Source: Symbiodinium sp. CCMP2592 (Eukaryota; Sar; Dinophyceae; Suessiales; Symbiodiniaceae). Taken from it: a stretch of 64,000 bases of DNA. The translations under genes and the position numbers were made by a program. Location: NCBI GenBank assembly GCA_905221615.1, contig CAJNDT010005918.1:254501-318500 (forward strand). Reading direction: 5' to 3'. The notes beneath the pieces were generated by a model. That model ran no database searches, had not been told where the DNA came from, and worked only from the letters and a program-made list of their open reading frames with translations. This document shows positions 51,709-62,000 of the stretch, piece after piece; the stretch's first letter is position 1, and each line of letters begins with the position of its first letter.

Positions 51709-52382
51709 ATGATGTCCAGAACATCCCCGCACGGCTGTTGCTGTAGCAATGATCCAGCAGCGGCACTGCAGCGACTGGAGTTCAAAGTAGGACTAGGGTC
51801 ACGTCACACTGCAGGCAGCATTCGGCGGGTCCTGGAGATTCCAGATCTCATACCTGTCGAAACCTCAGATCTGTCGGCCCTTCCTAGCCTTCTGCCGAGC
51901 GTGACTTGCTCGTGTTTCCGCTGAGGATGTCGCCTGTCTAACTGAAGAGGAGGTCTATGCCCTTCCCAAGGCCAATGCTTTGTTTGAACACAGCTTGGCT
52001 CTTGATCGACTGATGTACAATTGCAAGGTGCGTTTCACTGCCAAAGACACACAGCAGTGCTCCATATGCTTAGAAGCCTTTGAGGACTGCAGTTTGGTTT
52101 GGGCGCGCAGCCGCACTCAAAAGATAATTTGCAGAAAGCTGGCAGGAGGGGGAGCTTCTCACGGCATTGCCCTGCGGACATTTTTTTCATGTGGAGCTGG
52201 AGCCTCTGGAGACTCGTTTTCCACAGCCATCCACACCGTGGCCCTGACCTTCTAAGGTGTGTGGCAGGTTGGATGTCGGATCCTGACTTCGGGTGCAAAG
52301 ACTCTGCCCCTTCCGCTTCGAAGATCTCCTGAGGCAACGAGCAACCATCTGCCCTCTTTGTCGAGCAAGCTGCGCCGACTGA
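51709..52382 (+). CDS. RING-H2 finger protein, probable E3 ubiquitin ligase
   Basis: Assembled from exons 51709-51876, 51926-52084, 52146-52195, 52257-52274 and 52334-52382: 444 nt, 147 residues plus TGA, all phases matching. Introns are 49, 61, 61 and 59 nt with donors GC, GA, GC and GT, and every acceptor is AG|G. The spliced product has a classic RING-H2: QCSICLEAFE from exon 2, LTALPCGHFFHVE from exon 3, CVAGWM from the 18-nt exon 4, QRATICPLCR from exon 5, that is C-x2-C-x11-C-x-H-x3-H-x2-C-x10-C. Before the RING is a helix-rich stretch (LTEEEVYALPKANALFEHSL). No membrane segment. RING-H2 proteins bring E2-ubiquitin to substrates. The start ATG (51709, M-M-S-R-T) is the best in frame, but an upstream exon cannot be excluded. 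Confidence 0.7.
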
Positions 52383-53501
52383 GTCTCGTCGATCTGCGAA
52401 CCCCCCGAGAGCGCCAGTTTCAGGCTCCGAATCGTTGCCGCAGGCATCGGGCGGTTCCCTGTCGCTCGCATTCACATTCTCCATCCGTTCCGGTCTGCAC
52501 TAGGCCACTATAGGCATGTTCGGGAACGGATACTGGAGTCTGTACGGCTACTGCATGTGCTTCAGTTTGTCAGTCGCATGCATGATCCTGGTTTGAACGT
52601 CGCTGGAACGGAACTGCGTGCCACTAGGTGGACAGAACAGGCAAGTTATGATGCTCATGATGCACCTGTTTGGAGCATCTCTCGCAGCGATCCCAATCCA
52701 TGATGTACAGACTCGCAGAGGCTTGAGCGCTTGAAGGATTCGCCTCTGGGGTGATAGCCGCGCGGTGCCAGGCGCTGTTCCCACACCGTGCATGTGTCAG
52801 CATCATCGTTTTAAGTACATTTGTCTCACTCCAAATCTGTGGAGAATGTGCAGACTGCTCTGCAGTTCCCTCCAAGCTTGAATGTGATGTGATATGTCAT
52901 CTTGCGTTGAGCTTTCGCCGAAACTAGATAGCAGATGGTTAAGCTAGACGTCATCGACCTCTGCGATGGTTCAGAATAACCCTGTATGATCTCGGCAGCC
53001 AAGACCGTTCTGAGATGGATCACGGGAAGGAGCGAAGCAGAGAGGCCCGAGCTCTGCACGGCAAAGCCGCAGAGCGGCTCCGAGAGACCGTATCGTGCGC
53101 AAGAGGCGGCTTTCCAACCTCAGCCACTCACACGCTGTATTCCAAATTCCGAGTTCCACAGATATGAGAGCAGTTGCCGCCTTGGAGAGTCACGCCTCGT
53201 GCTTCAGTAGCGGTCGGGTGGCAGTTACCCGACCTCAGTGTCTGACAGTCTGTCAGAACACGCTTCGAACAGTGGCAATCAGCCGACCGTGTTAAGATTG
53301 GCGCGCAGGCAGTCTTGATGATTTGCGCAAGTTCGACTGTTCGACTGCCACACACTGCCCTGGGCACTGCAGCGGCCTTCAATTGTTGCTGCTTGCCTCA
53401 AGCCTCGTCAAAGCTCTCCCAGCCGCCATCCACTATCCTCAAAGGCGACTCCCAGAGTAGGCTGTAGACGTGGTGGCAAAACCTGTGCCAGGCTTCGAAA
53501 G
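52383..53501. other. Intergenic region between RING and SUMO genes, no gene seen
   Basis: No protein-like frame with splice support on either strand. Confidence 0.4.
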
Positions 53502-54327
53502 ATGGCTGAGGCGATGCATCCTACTGTCGCACGCAGAAGGGTTGCAGGCCGATCTGTGAACAGGCTGCTGATGCCCCGCAGCACATCCAGCTGAAGGCCC
53601 CTGTCCAGAAATGGTTCTGCTCGGAAGATGCTGGTTGCTGCAGCAGCCATTCCTTGCCGGCGATACAACTATGTCGCCTTGCATTGCAGGTGAAAGACCA
53701 GCAAGGCAGCGAGGCTTGGGCCTGAGTGGCTTCTGAGATCTGGACGTAGGGCCGCAGTCGTGAGGTCCAGTTCAAAATCAAGAAGACAACTCCTCTGAGG
53801 CTCGGACTGAGGCAAATGAAAGCTTTGCAGTCGAATTGCTTTGCAGGAAGCTCATGGATGCATATTGCAGCCGCCTGGGCCTACAGGCTTCCCAGGCCGG
53901 CTAAAGAACACATAGAAAAGGTGCGGCAGGGTACCGACTAAATCTGACAGGGTCCGAAGTGGTATTGCCTGGCCTGCTAGCATCCACTCTCAAGATAGCA
54001 GCTACATGACGGCAGTTGAGCTCTTCACGTTTGGCAGGTTCGGTTCATGGTGGACGGAGAGCGAATCGCTGCCGATGACACGGCCGAGAAGCTGGGACTC
54101 GAGGAGAGCTTTCTGAATCTAGTTTGATGCCGTGCAGCTATGCATAGCTATGCAGCAGGACGAGGATTTGATTGATGTGGCCATGGAGCAGACAGGCAAA
54201 GAAGCAAGAGATGCCTGTAGGTGGTTCGTTAACGCTCCGTGCCGTCTGCTTGGGGCCGGTAAATCTGGGAGCACGGCGACAGGCAAACCTTGGTGTGCTG
54301 GTGGTTGCTGTGCTGGTGCGGTTTTAG
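53502..54327 (+). CDS. SUMO: SUMO (small ubiquitin-like modifier) precursor
   Basis: Eight exons: 53502-53510, 53564-53596, 53690-53713, 53765-53799, 53847-53895, 54038-54103, 54159-54195 and 54221-54327; 360 nt, 119 residues, TAG at 54325. Fragments in order: MAE, APQHIQLK, VKDQQGSE, VQFKIKKTTPLR, KLMDAYCSRLGL, VRFMVDGERIAADDT, EKLGLE, DEDLIDVAMEQTGG, then a 33-residue tail. This follows the SUMO fold along its length: HIxLKVK..G.EV.FKIK, the hallmark KLMDAYC helix, RF..DG.RI..DDT, L.LEDED.IDV and a C-terminal QTGG for conjugation. Gly-Gly is residues 85-86; the tail must be removed by a SUMO protease. Six introns start GC, one GA, all end AG|G; sizes 53, 93, 51, 47, 142, 55 and 25 nt. The 9-nt first exon and the 25-nt last intron are the least certain parts. 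Confidence 0.85.
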
Positions 54328-54487
54328 ATGTGCCGTTGAGTTCAGCGGAAGCGGGTTGCGACCCTCAAACACTCGAACTGCTACTCAAAGTTCCTAGGAG
54401 ATGCTGCAGCAGCCGCAAGAATGTAAGCACGCATCTTACGAGCCAAAAGGGAAAGAGGGGAGGGGGCGAGCGTCCAGGGGGACAGAG

Positions 54488-54994
54488 GAGGGGAACCTTG
54501 GGACGCCCCGGCCGGGCCGAGGCGACTTTATTCTTGATGCCAGCAACTACATGGCTGGGATCGTGTCTTTTAAAGAATTCTTGGGCATGGTGCACGAGCA
54601 TTTGCACATCCAATTGCGCGCCAACATGTCAGCATCGTTGGATTCATTGGGCTGGTAGTTAGAGAAGCTGACCCTCCTCAAGAGGGGGCCCATGGGGGCC
54701 CCAAGAGAGGCATTCCTGCTCATTTACAGGTGGCCGCTGAAAGATGTGGCAATTCGAGCCGAACGACTCCCTGATCGCATGATGCTGGCCAGCTCAGTCC
54801 AGATTGGCCTGCGTTGCGTAAGCTTCAGCATCCATATCAAACATGTAATAATGTAGTTTCACTGGTTGAGCATCCGATACGCCGATATGCGTCATTCTTG
54901 TGAAAGCGGCCATGGGACCGATGCATCAGCGTTCTGTGGAGAGCAGGCGTGGATGGGGTTGCCATGCCTCTATGACGGCGGACTGCCCTTCTAG
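54488..54994 (+). CDS. Unknown small protein with a degenerate EF-hand-like loop
   Basis: Exons 54488-54654, 54730-54817 and 54947-54994 have compatible phases (2/1, then 0/0), donors GTAGTT and GTAAGC, acceptors AG|G and a TAG at 54992. Reads DFILDASNYMAGIVSFKEFL, GMVHEHLHIQLRANMSASLD, WPLKDVAIRAERLPDRMMLA and AWMGLPCLYDGGLPF. 'G-I-V-S-F-K-E-F-L' matches the second half of an EF-hand (G-x-I-x-F-x-E-F), but the Asp ligands are missing. The first Met in frame is 54551; the frame is open upstream to 54401, so the 5' end is unresolved. It lies 160 bp behind the SUMO stop, same strand. Confidence 0.45.
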
Positions 54995-56973
54995 TGGCCT
55001 CAAGTATTGCGGCTAGGAGTGCCCAAAACATACTGAGTGTATGAAGCTCGGTTGCTTTTTTAGATTCTGCTTTTAGATTCTAGATGCTTACGCCAAAGTA
55101 GCAAGGGAGCCGCAATTTTGTTCTACGGCCTCATGCTGCCAGATTCTGCCATATGTCAGTCGCATTAGTTGTACGGTTCGGTGCCTGTGCATAGCTCTGA
55201 AGGACATTCTTGCGATGAATTCACGGATCTATGTCCGAATGGAAACTATTCACAAGTGGCCCGCATCGTCCAGATCAGCTGTGTCAGCCAGTTGCCATGG
55301 GACTAGGGAGTCTATGAACCCCCGTGAAGCTTTCAGGCGTTGCAAAAGCGTGCGATGTTTGCTCTGCACGCTCTCAAGATCCGGGAAATTTCGAACCACT
55401 TCCGAACATCGTCTCAAGGGTGCACTTCTGCTTGCACATGGCGTTAAGGCCGTTACACTCTTACACTCCTTCCCCGAAGCTCGCTGCCGAACTTTAGATA
55501 TCCATGGTCGGGTCCAGGGCGGTTGCAAAGCAAGCAAGGGCCACATGCTTTTGGAACTTGCCATGGCATGTCTGTATATCGTCCTTTGAACCGCTGGTTC
55601 TACTGTAATCGAGAGCTTGGTAGGGAGTTCGCATTGCTGCTCCCGTGCACTGCTTAGATTATGCTGGTATTAGACTAGACCACGACATTGGATGCCAACC
55701 AGATTGGAAGATTCGTGCCGCAGCTATTTCTCATGCGCACAAGGCCAGCCACCCCAGATTTGCGAGGGGCGCGGTATATGTGACTCATGGCTAGACTTAA
55801 CTTTGCTTCGGTGCATAACACTCTGGCCTTGTGATCGATGCACTCGTGAACAAATTAGAAGGGGTATGTTAGTCCTTCTGGCATGGTTTGTTGACTCAAG
55901 CACGTAAGTAGAAGCGTAAGCGCTTCTCAGCCCACCAGCCGATGCCAGTGTAGCCATGCGTCCGGGCAGGAGCGACGGTCCTGGGGTACCAGCTTCTTGC
56001 CCACCCACCTCAACCCACCCAGGCAGTCTCTCTGTTATCTTCATCTGCGATTCTGATTGCGTCCGTCACCTGACAAGCGCTTGGGGGCTGAGGGATTGAC
56101 TTGGATTCTGACTTCCAAGTCTTTCAAAGCGAGTTCAGGGAAAGTTCGACCTTCCCATTAATGTTAGCATTTTTTTGCATGTTAGTCGCTACTAGATGCA
56201 CATGAGCCTGTATTTGTGCGGATTTTTCTGGGGTTTGTGTGAACACGAATGCGACCACAAACCAGTGGGAGTGGGCGGCACTGACGAATTGTTGCGCCTC
56301 CTACAATTTCCGAGCAATGCGCATGGCGGCAGCATTACTTGAGGAGAGAAGGTCAGTGATGGAAAAGAAATGTGCAGTCCTAGTCGTTGGTTTTTCGGCC
56401 GCTTCCGCCATCTTGCTGTCGCACAAGCTGGCTCATCGTCGATGCCGGACTCAATGCAGTTTACCGGTGGTAACTAGGCTTGGGCTTGGAGGAGACGATC
56501 GAAGAGTCAAGAAATGCTCGGCTCGGCCTTGGCTTTGGCTTCGGCGTGGTCTGTTTCTACTTGACTGCGAAGCTTTGAGAGCCACGCAGGCACGCCTGAT
56601 AACACATGAGAGACCACACCGGGTCGTGCTCAAAGCCTTGCAGGACAGCGGCCGATGGCGACACACTGTCGCAGGGACGCCCAAAGCGTCTCTGGAGAGA
56701 TGAGTGGGAGGTGACCGGTGAAAACAAGACAGTGTCAGACAGTGCCCAAGTACCACGAGAGATGTTGCCTTGAGCCTTGTGGGATCTTTTGCTTCTGCTA
56801 AGGCGCATCAGCGAGGGCAGCAATGAGGCTCGTATCGCAAAAGCGTATCCGACTTGCCATGTCTTCATCTGACATGTCGCACTGAAGTTGCTTTTTGGTG
56901 TGTAGAGCTGTATCCCTTCGCGTCTAGCTACATCTTAGGCGTTCAGGCGATGCACAGCTGACTCTGCCTGCAG
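54995..56973. other. No supported gene
   Basis: Weak candidates only: a minus-strand frame 55250-55564 (SKHRTLLQRLKASRGFIDSL) and a + frame 56239-56703 with a hydrophobic CAVLVVGFSAASAILL after a charged MRMAAALLEERRSVMEKK. Neither has splice or motif support. Confidence 0.25.
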
Positions 56974-57150
56974 GCTGGGTCCGTCGTATCTTCTTACTTC
57001 TCGGCTATCTCCGGCGCTGTTGGCGGCGGTTCGGTGGGAGATTCAGCCCGGTCGTGGTGGTCGGGGATTGTAGTCCTGATTTTTATTTGTGCACTTGTGC
57101 TCGGCATTGTCCTGACCACCAGCACCTCCAACGTGATCTTTAGCATGTAG
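56974..57150 (+). CDS. Terminal exon of a single-span membrane protein
   Basis: CCTGCAG|GCT opens 58 codons to TAG 57148. A Gly/Ser-rich luminal-type stretch (FSAISGAVGGGSVGDSARSW) leads into a membrane helix, WSGIVVLIFICALVLGIVL, then a short Thr/Ser tail (TTSTSNVIFSM). A C-terminal helix with few residues after it suggests tail anchoring or a type I end. Upstream exons were not located. Confidence 0.45.
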   Translation, partial: AGSVVSSYFSAISGAVGGGSVGDSARSWWSGIVVLIFICALVLGIVLTTSTSNVIFSM

Positions 57151-57262
57151 GCATGTGAAGCCGCATGCGTGCCCATGTGACAAGTCGGATTGCTCGTTCC
57201 GATGGTGCTGGAGGCCGGGCGCGTCGGCCCTGGAGACTTATTGAAGGCAGCCCTAAGGACAG

Positions 57263-57472
57263 GTGCAGGGGAGAGTCTTCTTGCAACCGACGAGGGAGAG
57301 TGACAGTGCCAACAACGAGGACCCCAGCCAAGGACAAGTGCGCCGTCAGGCTTCAGACATCTTCAGACATCTAGCTGGCTTTGAGAATGTTCAGCATGGC
57401 AAGAACTCGCGATTGGTGCAGCTATGGCCAATGCCAGGTCTTCGGCCTCTGTGCCGGGCTCGAACCTCGAGG
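57263..57472 (+). CDS. Uncertain exon ending at a GTGAGT donor
   Basis: CTCGAG|GTGAGT at 57472/57473 is a strong donor. Two frames before it look like protein: NNEDPSQGQVRRQASDIFRH or, from ATG 57388, MFSMARTRDWCSYGQCQVFG. I cannot choose. Confidence 0.25.
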
Positions 57473-57741
57473 TGAGTTACGTTTGCTTGCTCAGATGCTC
57501 AGTTGAATTGGTGTCCTAAGCGGCTTCGAACGATTTGAGAAGGGCAAAGCACTGCGGCTGGAACCCCCTTGTTGTTTGTCGCCTGAGTGCTTCGCGCACT
57601 TTATGCAGGACCAAGCTGCTTTTCGAGAGATCGTGAAGGCGTGCCGGAGATCCTCAAAGTATCATTGAAATTGTTCTTGGGGCTTTCGCAGCTATACCGC
57701 CAGAGTCACCATGCTGCTTAACGTTGCATTGCCTGCTCCAG

Positions 57742-57876
57742 GGTTGCCTTGGTAAGGCCTTCGTGGAAATTGGAGTCCGTGGCCGGCTCGTTGAAGCTCT
57801 ACGCCTTGCACTCAAAGTGCCCGACCGGACTGTGCCAAGTGCTTGCGAGTTTGGAGTTGCTGACTATGCCGCTTGA
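57742..57876 (+). CDS. Candidate terminal exon, unrecognised
   Basis: GCTCCAG|GGT, then 44 codons: [47 protein letters not shown]. Strongly protein-like, no family recognised. Confidence 0.35.
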   Translation, partial: GCLGKAFVEIGVRGRLVEALRLALKVPDRTVPSACEFGVADYAA

Positions 57877-57993
57877 GCAGAGCGGACTGCAAAAGCCAAC
57901 CTTCGCTGGTGCGATCCTGTCCCTTCAGGGTCAGCGCAGTGCAAGCAAGACAAGGGGCTGATTTAGCAACATGAACGATCCAAACTAGTTTAA

Positions 57994-58228
57994 GACGTAA
58001 ACCAACACACACACACACAGACACACAGACATACACGGACACACACACACACACACAGGCACACACAGACACACACACAGAGACACACACAGAGACACAC
58101 ACAGACACACACACAGACACAGACAGACACAGACAGACACAGACAGACACAGACAGACACAGACAGACACAGACAGACACAGACAGACACAGACAGACAC
58201 AGGCAGACACAGACAGACACAGACAGAC

Positions 58229-58259
<31 letters not shown>

Positions 58260-58312
58260 CAGACAGACACAGACAGACAGACAGACAGACACACATACAC
58301 ATACACAGACAC
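57994..58312. repeat. (CA)n/(CAGA)n compound microsatellite
   Basis: ACACAC followed by about 25 ACAGACAGAC-type units. All three minus-strand frames stay open over it (Cys/Val/Ser-rich) and are repeat artefacts. Confidence 0.85.
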
Positions 58313-58559
58313 ATGTCTTCTAAGAAGGCTGGCGTGTTTTGCTCAGGCTATGTGTCCTAAGACGTGCTTCGGGCGTGAGCTTTGTTTCCTCGTGCCATCT
58401 CATGCGATATGTAGATGGTTCATTTCGATGTGCATGCCGTGGACCTTCTTGGATCTTTGGTGCCCTTATGAAACTCATACCCATACCAGGGTCACTTCCG
58501 TTGACTAATGTGTATGTATGACCTGCAAACCTGCATGCTGAGCCGCACTTCTGGCAAAG

Positions 58560-58835
58560 CAGTAGACAGGTAGATAAATAGGTAGATAGATAGCTAGATG
58601 CGATGTAGGTCGATAGATAGCGAGGTATACAATTGGATATTCAGTTGGATGGACAGGCAGCTAAATAGATTGATAGAGAGACAAGCAGATGGACAGGTAG
58701 ATCGTTAAGCAGATAGACAGCCACACAGATAGATAATGGATAGCCGGATCGACAAATAGAAGACAGGTAGATAGACAGATCAGCATAGAGGAAGATCGAT
58801 AGATAGGTAGATAGATAAAGATAGATAGACAGAGT
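58560..58835. repeat. Degenerate GATA-rich repeat
   Basis: TAGATAGATAG and GATAGACAG variants, interrupted. No gene between here and 59333. Confidence 0.7.
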
Positions 58836-59333
58836 TCGACTAACAGAACCTACACATGTATGAGATTGCCTTGCAAGCCGTGGGCGAGACAACTCGGCTT
58901 GCACAGAGTTGCCAACGCACCGATATGCTGGCCAACGGCGTCAAGATGTCAGCTCCACCGATGCACAGATGTCAGTGAAGAACAGAAACAGCACTGACAC
59001 GTGGCGGTTTCAATCTCTAAAGCCAGAAGCCCACATCTTTTCCATCCGTGTGCTCTTGTTGTGCTCGGTTAGCGGTGTGCGTAACGCAGAGAAGACTCTG
59101 AGTATACTCTAAACTTGGTGCGCCTCAGACATCATGAAGTTCAAAGGTCCAACCTGGGGGCCTGGAATAGTGCCATAGCCAGAAGCCGCCCGCCCCCAAA
59201 TCCCTTGAAGGCTAGAATCGACTAGAAGGGTTTTATTTAATTAGTGCAAAAAAGTTTTGCGTTAGGACAGAGCTCGTCCAGCATTGCAGAAATTCCATGT
59301 TCGTTTGAGTTGTGACTGTCATTGGCGCTTTAG

Positions 59334-59644
59334 GTGGAGACGGACGAGCCCAGCCCGTCGTCTTCCGTCTTAGCCGCGAGGTGTGCTGCTGCTTCTCTCA
59401 TCATCCTGTCGGCATCTGCATCGCTAGTGCGACCCAGCGCAAGCTGTTGCGGTGGACATCAGCGTTTGTATCACAGACTGTCCGCAGGTCGATGCCTTCG
59501 AGATTGGTCCTGAACCAGGTCGAGGTGGCAAATGCAAAAAAAGTAGAGTACATGTTCGATATTTCGTGGCAGCTAGCACTTATGTCCCCAAGCAGGAACA
59601 ACATGTGTGTACATGCACTTAGTGGAGTGCCATCGTCTTTGTGA
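59334..59644 (+). CDS. Candidate gene end, two phase-matched exons
   Basis: 59334-59380 (CTTTAG|GTG; VETDEPSPSSSVLAA, ends AG|GTGTGC, phase 2) and 59488-59644 (GCAG|G; SMPSRLVLNQVEVANAKKVE, YMFDISWQLALMSP, TGA). A second frame in the second exon (VDAFEIGPEPGRGGKCKK) also looks plausible, so the join is uncertain. Confidence 0.3.
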
Positions 59645-60584
59645 GATGCATCTGAACGCTAGAAGGCAGGTTGCACAGTGATAAATGCCTGTGCTCGGAG
59701 CTTCGAGGTCATCGTGTGGCGCTCACGGAGGCCTCGAGTTTTGCCAGTGTTTGGCGCTGGGTGTCGGCAGCGTCCATTTCGCGAGCATGTGGGCAGCACA
59801 GCTTCACATCTGCTGGAACCTGCCACGGACATTGTGTCAAACCGTTCTTGAGGGGCACCAAAAGAGTGGGTTGTGACATGTGCTGTCATGTGGAATATTC
59901 ACAAAACGCAGCATTCTGGTCCGAAGCCCCCGCGCAAATCAACCACTTTGTTTGCCGACAACTTGTACCATGGTCCTTTCAGGCGGGACAGACTTTGTCA
60001 TTCAGGTTCTATGTCACAGTCACGCCGCTGGGAGGCTTTCGCTTTTTGGCCCTGCTCAGCTTGGCAAGTGCTGCCCGCCACGATGCCACCCGCAGCATTA
60101 TGTATTTCGTTGCTTCGAAGTTAGTGTGGTCCAGCTACGGTCGGTGAGGTGCAGCAACAGCGCGAGGCCGAGCAGGCGAGCAGTTCAGAACTAAGCCTAA
60201 GCATGTCAAAGGTTGATGAAGACTACGTGGAGTCTGGAGCCTGCAATAGCCTGCATGCTGTCTGACGTTTGCCTGTCGTGAGCTGCAGCGTGATGCAGTG
60301 TGCTCTCAAATCTCAAGAAATTGGTCATCTGAAACTGTAATCGTCAGTTCTTTGGGAGGCACAGGTTGTGCCGCGTCCGATCAGCCGCGCACTGCAAAAG
60401 GCGCAGAGGACTTCAGACCTGTCACGCTGTACTGCATCATACGTGTGCAACACTGATTGTCGTGTCTACCAGTCTAGTAGCTACCAGTAGTCTCAATTGG
60501 CACTTGTCGGGCAATGCAGAGCGAGAGCATTTGCGATACTGCTCCTTGGGGATCAAGCCCTTGTGACGTTCAGAAGCTTAGACC
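59645..60584. other. No supported gene
   Basis: A 158-codon frame (59671-60147) ends in a moderately hydrophobic FYVTVTPLGGFRFLALLSLA but has no motif or clean splice borders. Confidence 0.25.
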
Positions 60585-60857
60585 ATGGGTTTTAGCGGCA
60601 TCGAAGTGTTGAAACCGTCGTACTTCTCTGCATTGGTCACTGCATCTGTCTGCACGTTTGCATCTCTATCGCGGCGGCCTTCAGCGCCTTCAGCAGCACA
60701 ATGTCAGGTAGACTTCCGAAGCGTTGCCGTTCTCAATCAGGGACATCACGAAGATGCAAAACGTCACAGCGAACGTTGCTGGCTATGGATGCTTGGAACC
60801 TCAACATCCAAGACACACGACCCAAACTGTCCGACTTCCATCGTCCTGAAACCCTGA
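60585..60857 (+). CDS. Small hypothetical ORF or first exon
   Basis: ATG-initiated, 90 codons: MGFSGIEVLKPSYFSALVTA, then SLSRRPSAPSAAQCQ. GTCAG|GTAGAC at 60709 could be a donor after about 41 residues. The N-terminus is weakly signal-like. Confidence 0.25.
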   Translation: MGFSGIEVLKPSYFSALVTASVCTFASLSRRPSAPSAAQCQVDFRSVAVLNQGHHEDAKRHSERCWLWMLGTSTSKTHDPNCPTSIVLKP

Positions 60858-61105
60858 GAGCCCACTGAGTGCCCACCTTCTTATGTCTACGCTAGTCTTG
60901 AACTTCTGCTGTTTATCCTGCTTTGAAGTTAATTTTCTTCTACCTTCTTGCATCTTTCGCTAGCTTCCTTTACTTCTTGGAGCTCTGCGCACATTTAAAA
61001 CGAATCAGGTTGGAACCATCCTAGCAACAATGCTCCGGCCTCACGAATACACACGGTGTATAAGTCGAGCCATATTGGCACCTGACGTTTCCTTACTTGA
61101 TGTAG

Positions 61106-61779
61106 GAACGCAGAAGCCAAGCTTGTGGACTTCGAGCAAGCCGAATCTGCTGCCAATGCTGCGAAGGTGCATGAAGGGGGAGGTAGGTAACAAATGTCTG
61201 CACATAAAGGACATAATGCAATGGAATGTAATGCTACTTTACCGTGCCGTATGATGTTCTATTGGATTGGTTCAGATTGTTGTATATTCTATTATGTTCG
61301 ATTCGGTGGCCTTACATTCTATTGTGAAATGGTTGGTCATGTTATGGTATGTTACGTTACATCACTCTTGTCTTGTCTTGTATTAGATTGTGTTATATTG
61401 TCTAGGGTTACGGTTTTGATTCGTTGTTTTATATTACGTTGTATAATATTATACTATGTTATATGACGTTACATTGTGTCATGTTATGTTATGCTGTGGT
61501 AAACTACATCATGCTATGTTGCATTGTATTAGACATGTGTATATCACAGGAAAACTCGATATCTTGCCAGGCCGAGCAAGAGGAGACAGCCTCAAGAAGA
61601 AGCTTTGCAGCACCATCGTGAACGTGCAGCGTGATACTGAAAAGTCAAGGATTGAGGAACGGTGTGGCTGGTGTGGTGTCGCAGCAGTGACAAGATGTCT
61701 CGCTGCGAAGTGTAAACTCGCAAGATCTTTCATGCGTCACGCGGCACATGTGAAGTTGCAGTGCCGTGCCCTGCGCTGA
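61106..61779 (+). CDS. Candidate gene, charged helical protein, two exons
   Basis: Exon 61106-61182 (TGTAG|G; NAEAKLVDFEQAESAANAAK, VHEGG, donor GTAGGT, phase 1) joins 61571-61779 (GCCAG|GC; RARGDSLKKKLCSTIVNVQR, DTEKSRIEER, then less convincing sequence to TGA). Phases match. Probably a coiled coil; no family recognised. The 388-nt intron is full of the ATGTTA-type repeat at 61250-61530. Confidence 0.4.
61250..61530. repeat. Degenerate TGTTAY/ATGTTA low-complexity tract
   Basis: Loosely repeated TTATGTTA, TATATTGT and TACGTTGT units, AT-rich compared with the surroundings and lying inside the proposed intron. Confidence 0.5.
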
Positions 61780-61787
61780 GCTAAGAA

Positions 61788-62000
61788 ATGTCAAAGATGG
61801 AGGAGATGAAGGCCAAGACGACAGCAAGTCAGACTCAGGTCGAAACGCAGCTCGGCCGATCTTGCCACGCAGATTTTGTCACTGTCTTCGCAGAGTTGTT
61901 CTGCACGCTGCAGCCAGTGCCGGTTGATGTAACATGTTTCCATGTAAGCGCTGGACAAAGACAGGCGAACACTGCGGCCATGCAAGAACACAATATGTAA
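61788..62000 (+). CDS. Uncertain ORF
   Basis: 70 codons from ATG (MSKMEEMKAKTTASQTQVET), 9 bp after the preceding stop. An alternative frame through the same bases (VKDGGDEGQDDSKSDSGR) could extend the previous gene. 62001-63023 holds no clear gene. Confidence 0.25.
   Translation: MSKMEEMKAKTTASQTQVETQLGRSCHADFVTVFAELFCTLQPVPVDVTCFHVSAGQRQANTAAMQEHNM

Noticed and set aside
51791..51814. A possible 24-nt AG|GA..AG|G intron in the RING gene
   Set aside because: It is a multiple of three without a stop, so the exon can simply read through; no need for an intron, unlike the 25-nt one in SUMO.
57985..58314. Cys/Val/Ser-rich minus-strand ORFs of ~100 codons or more
   Set aside because: Open in all three frames because of the CAGA/CA repeat.
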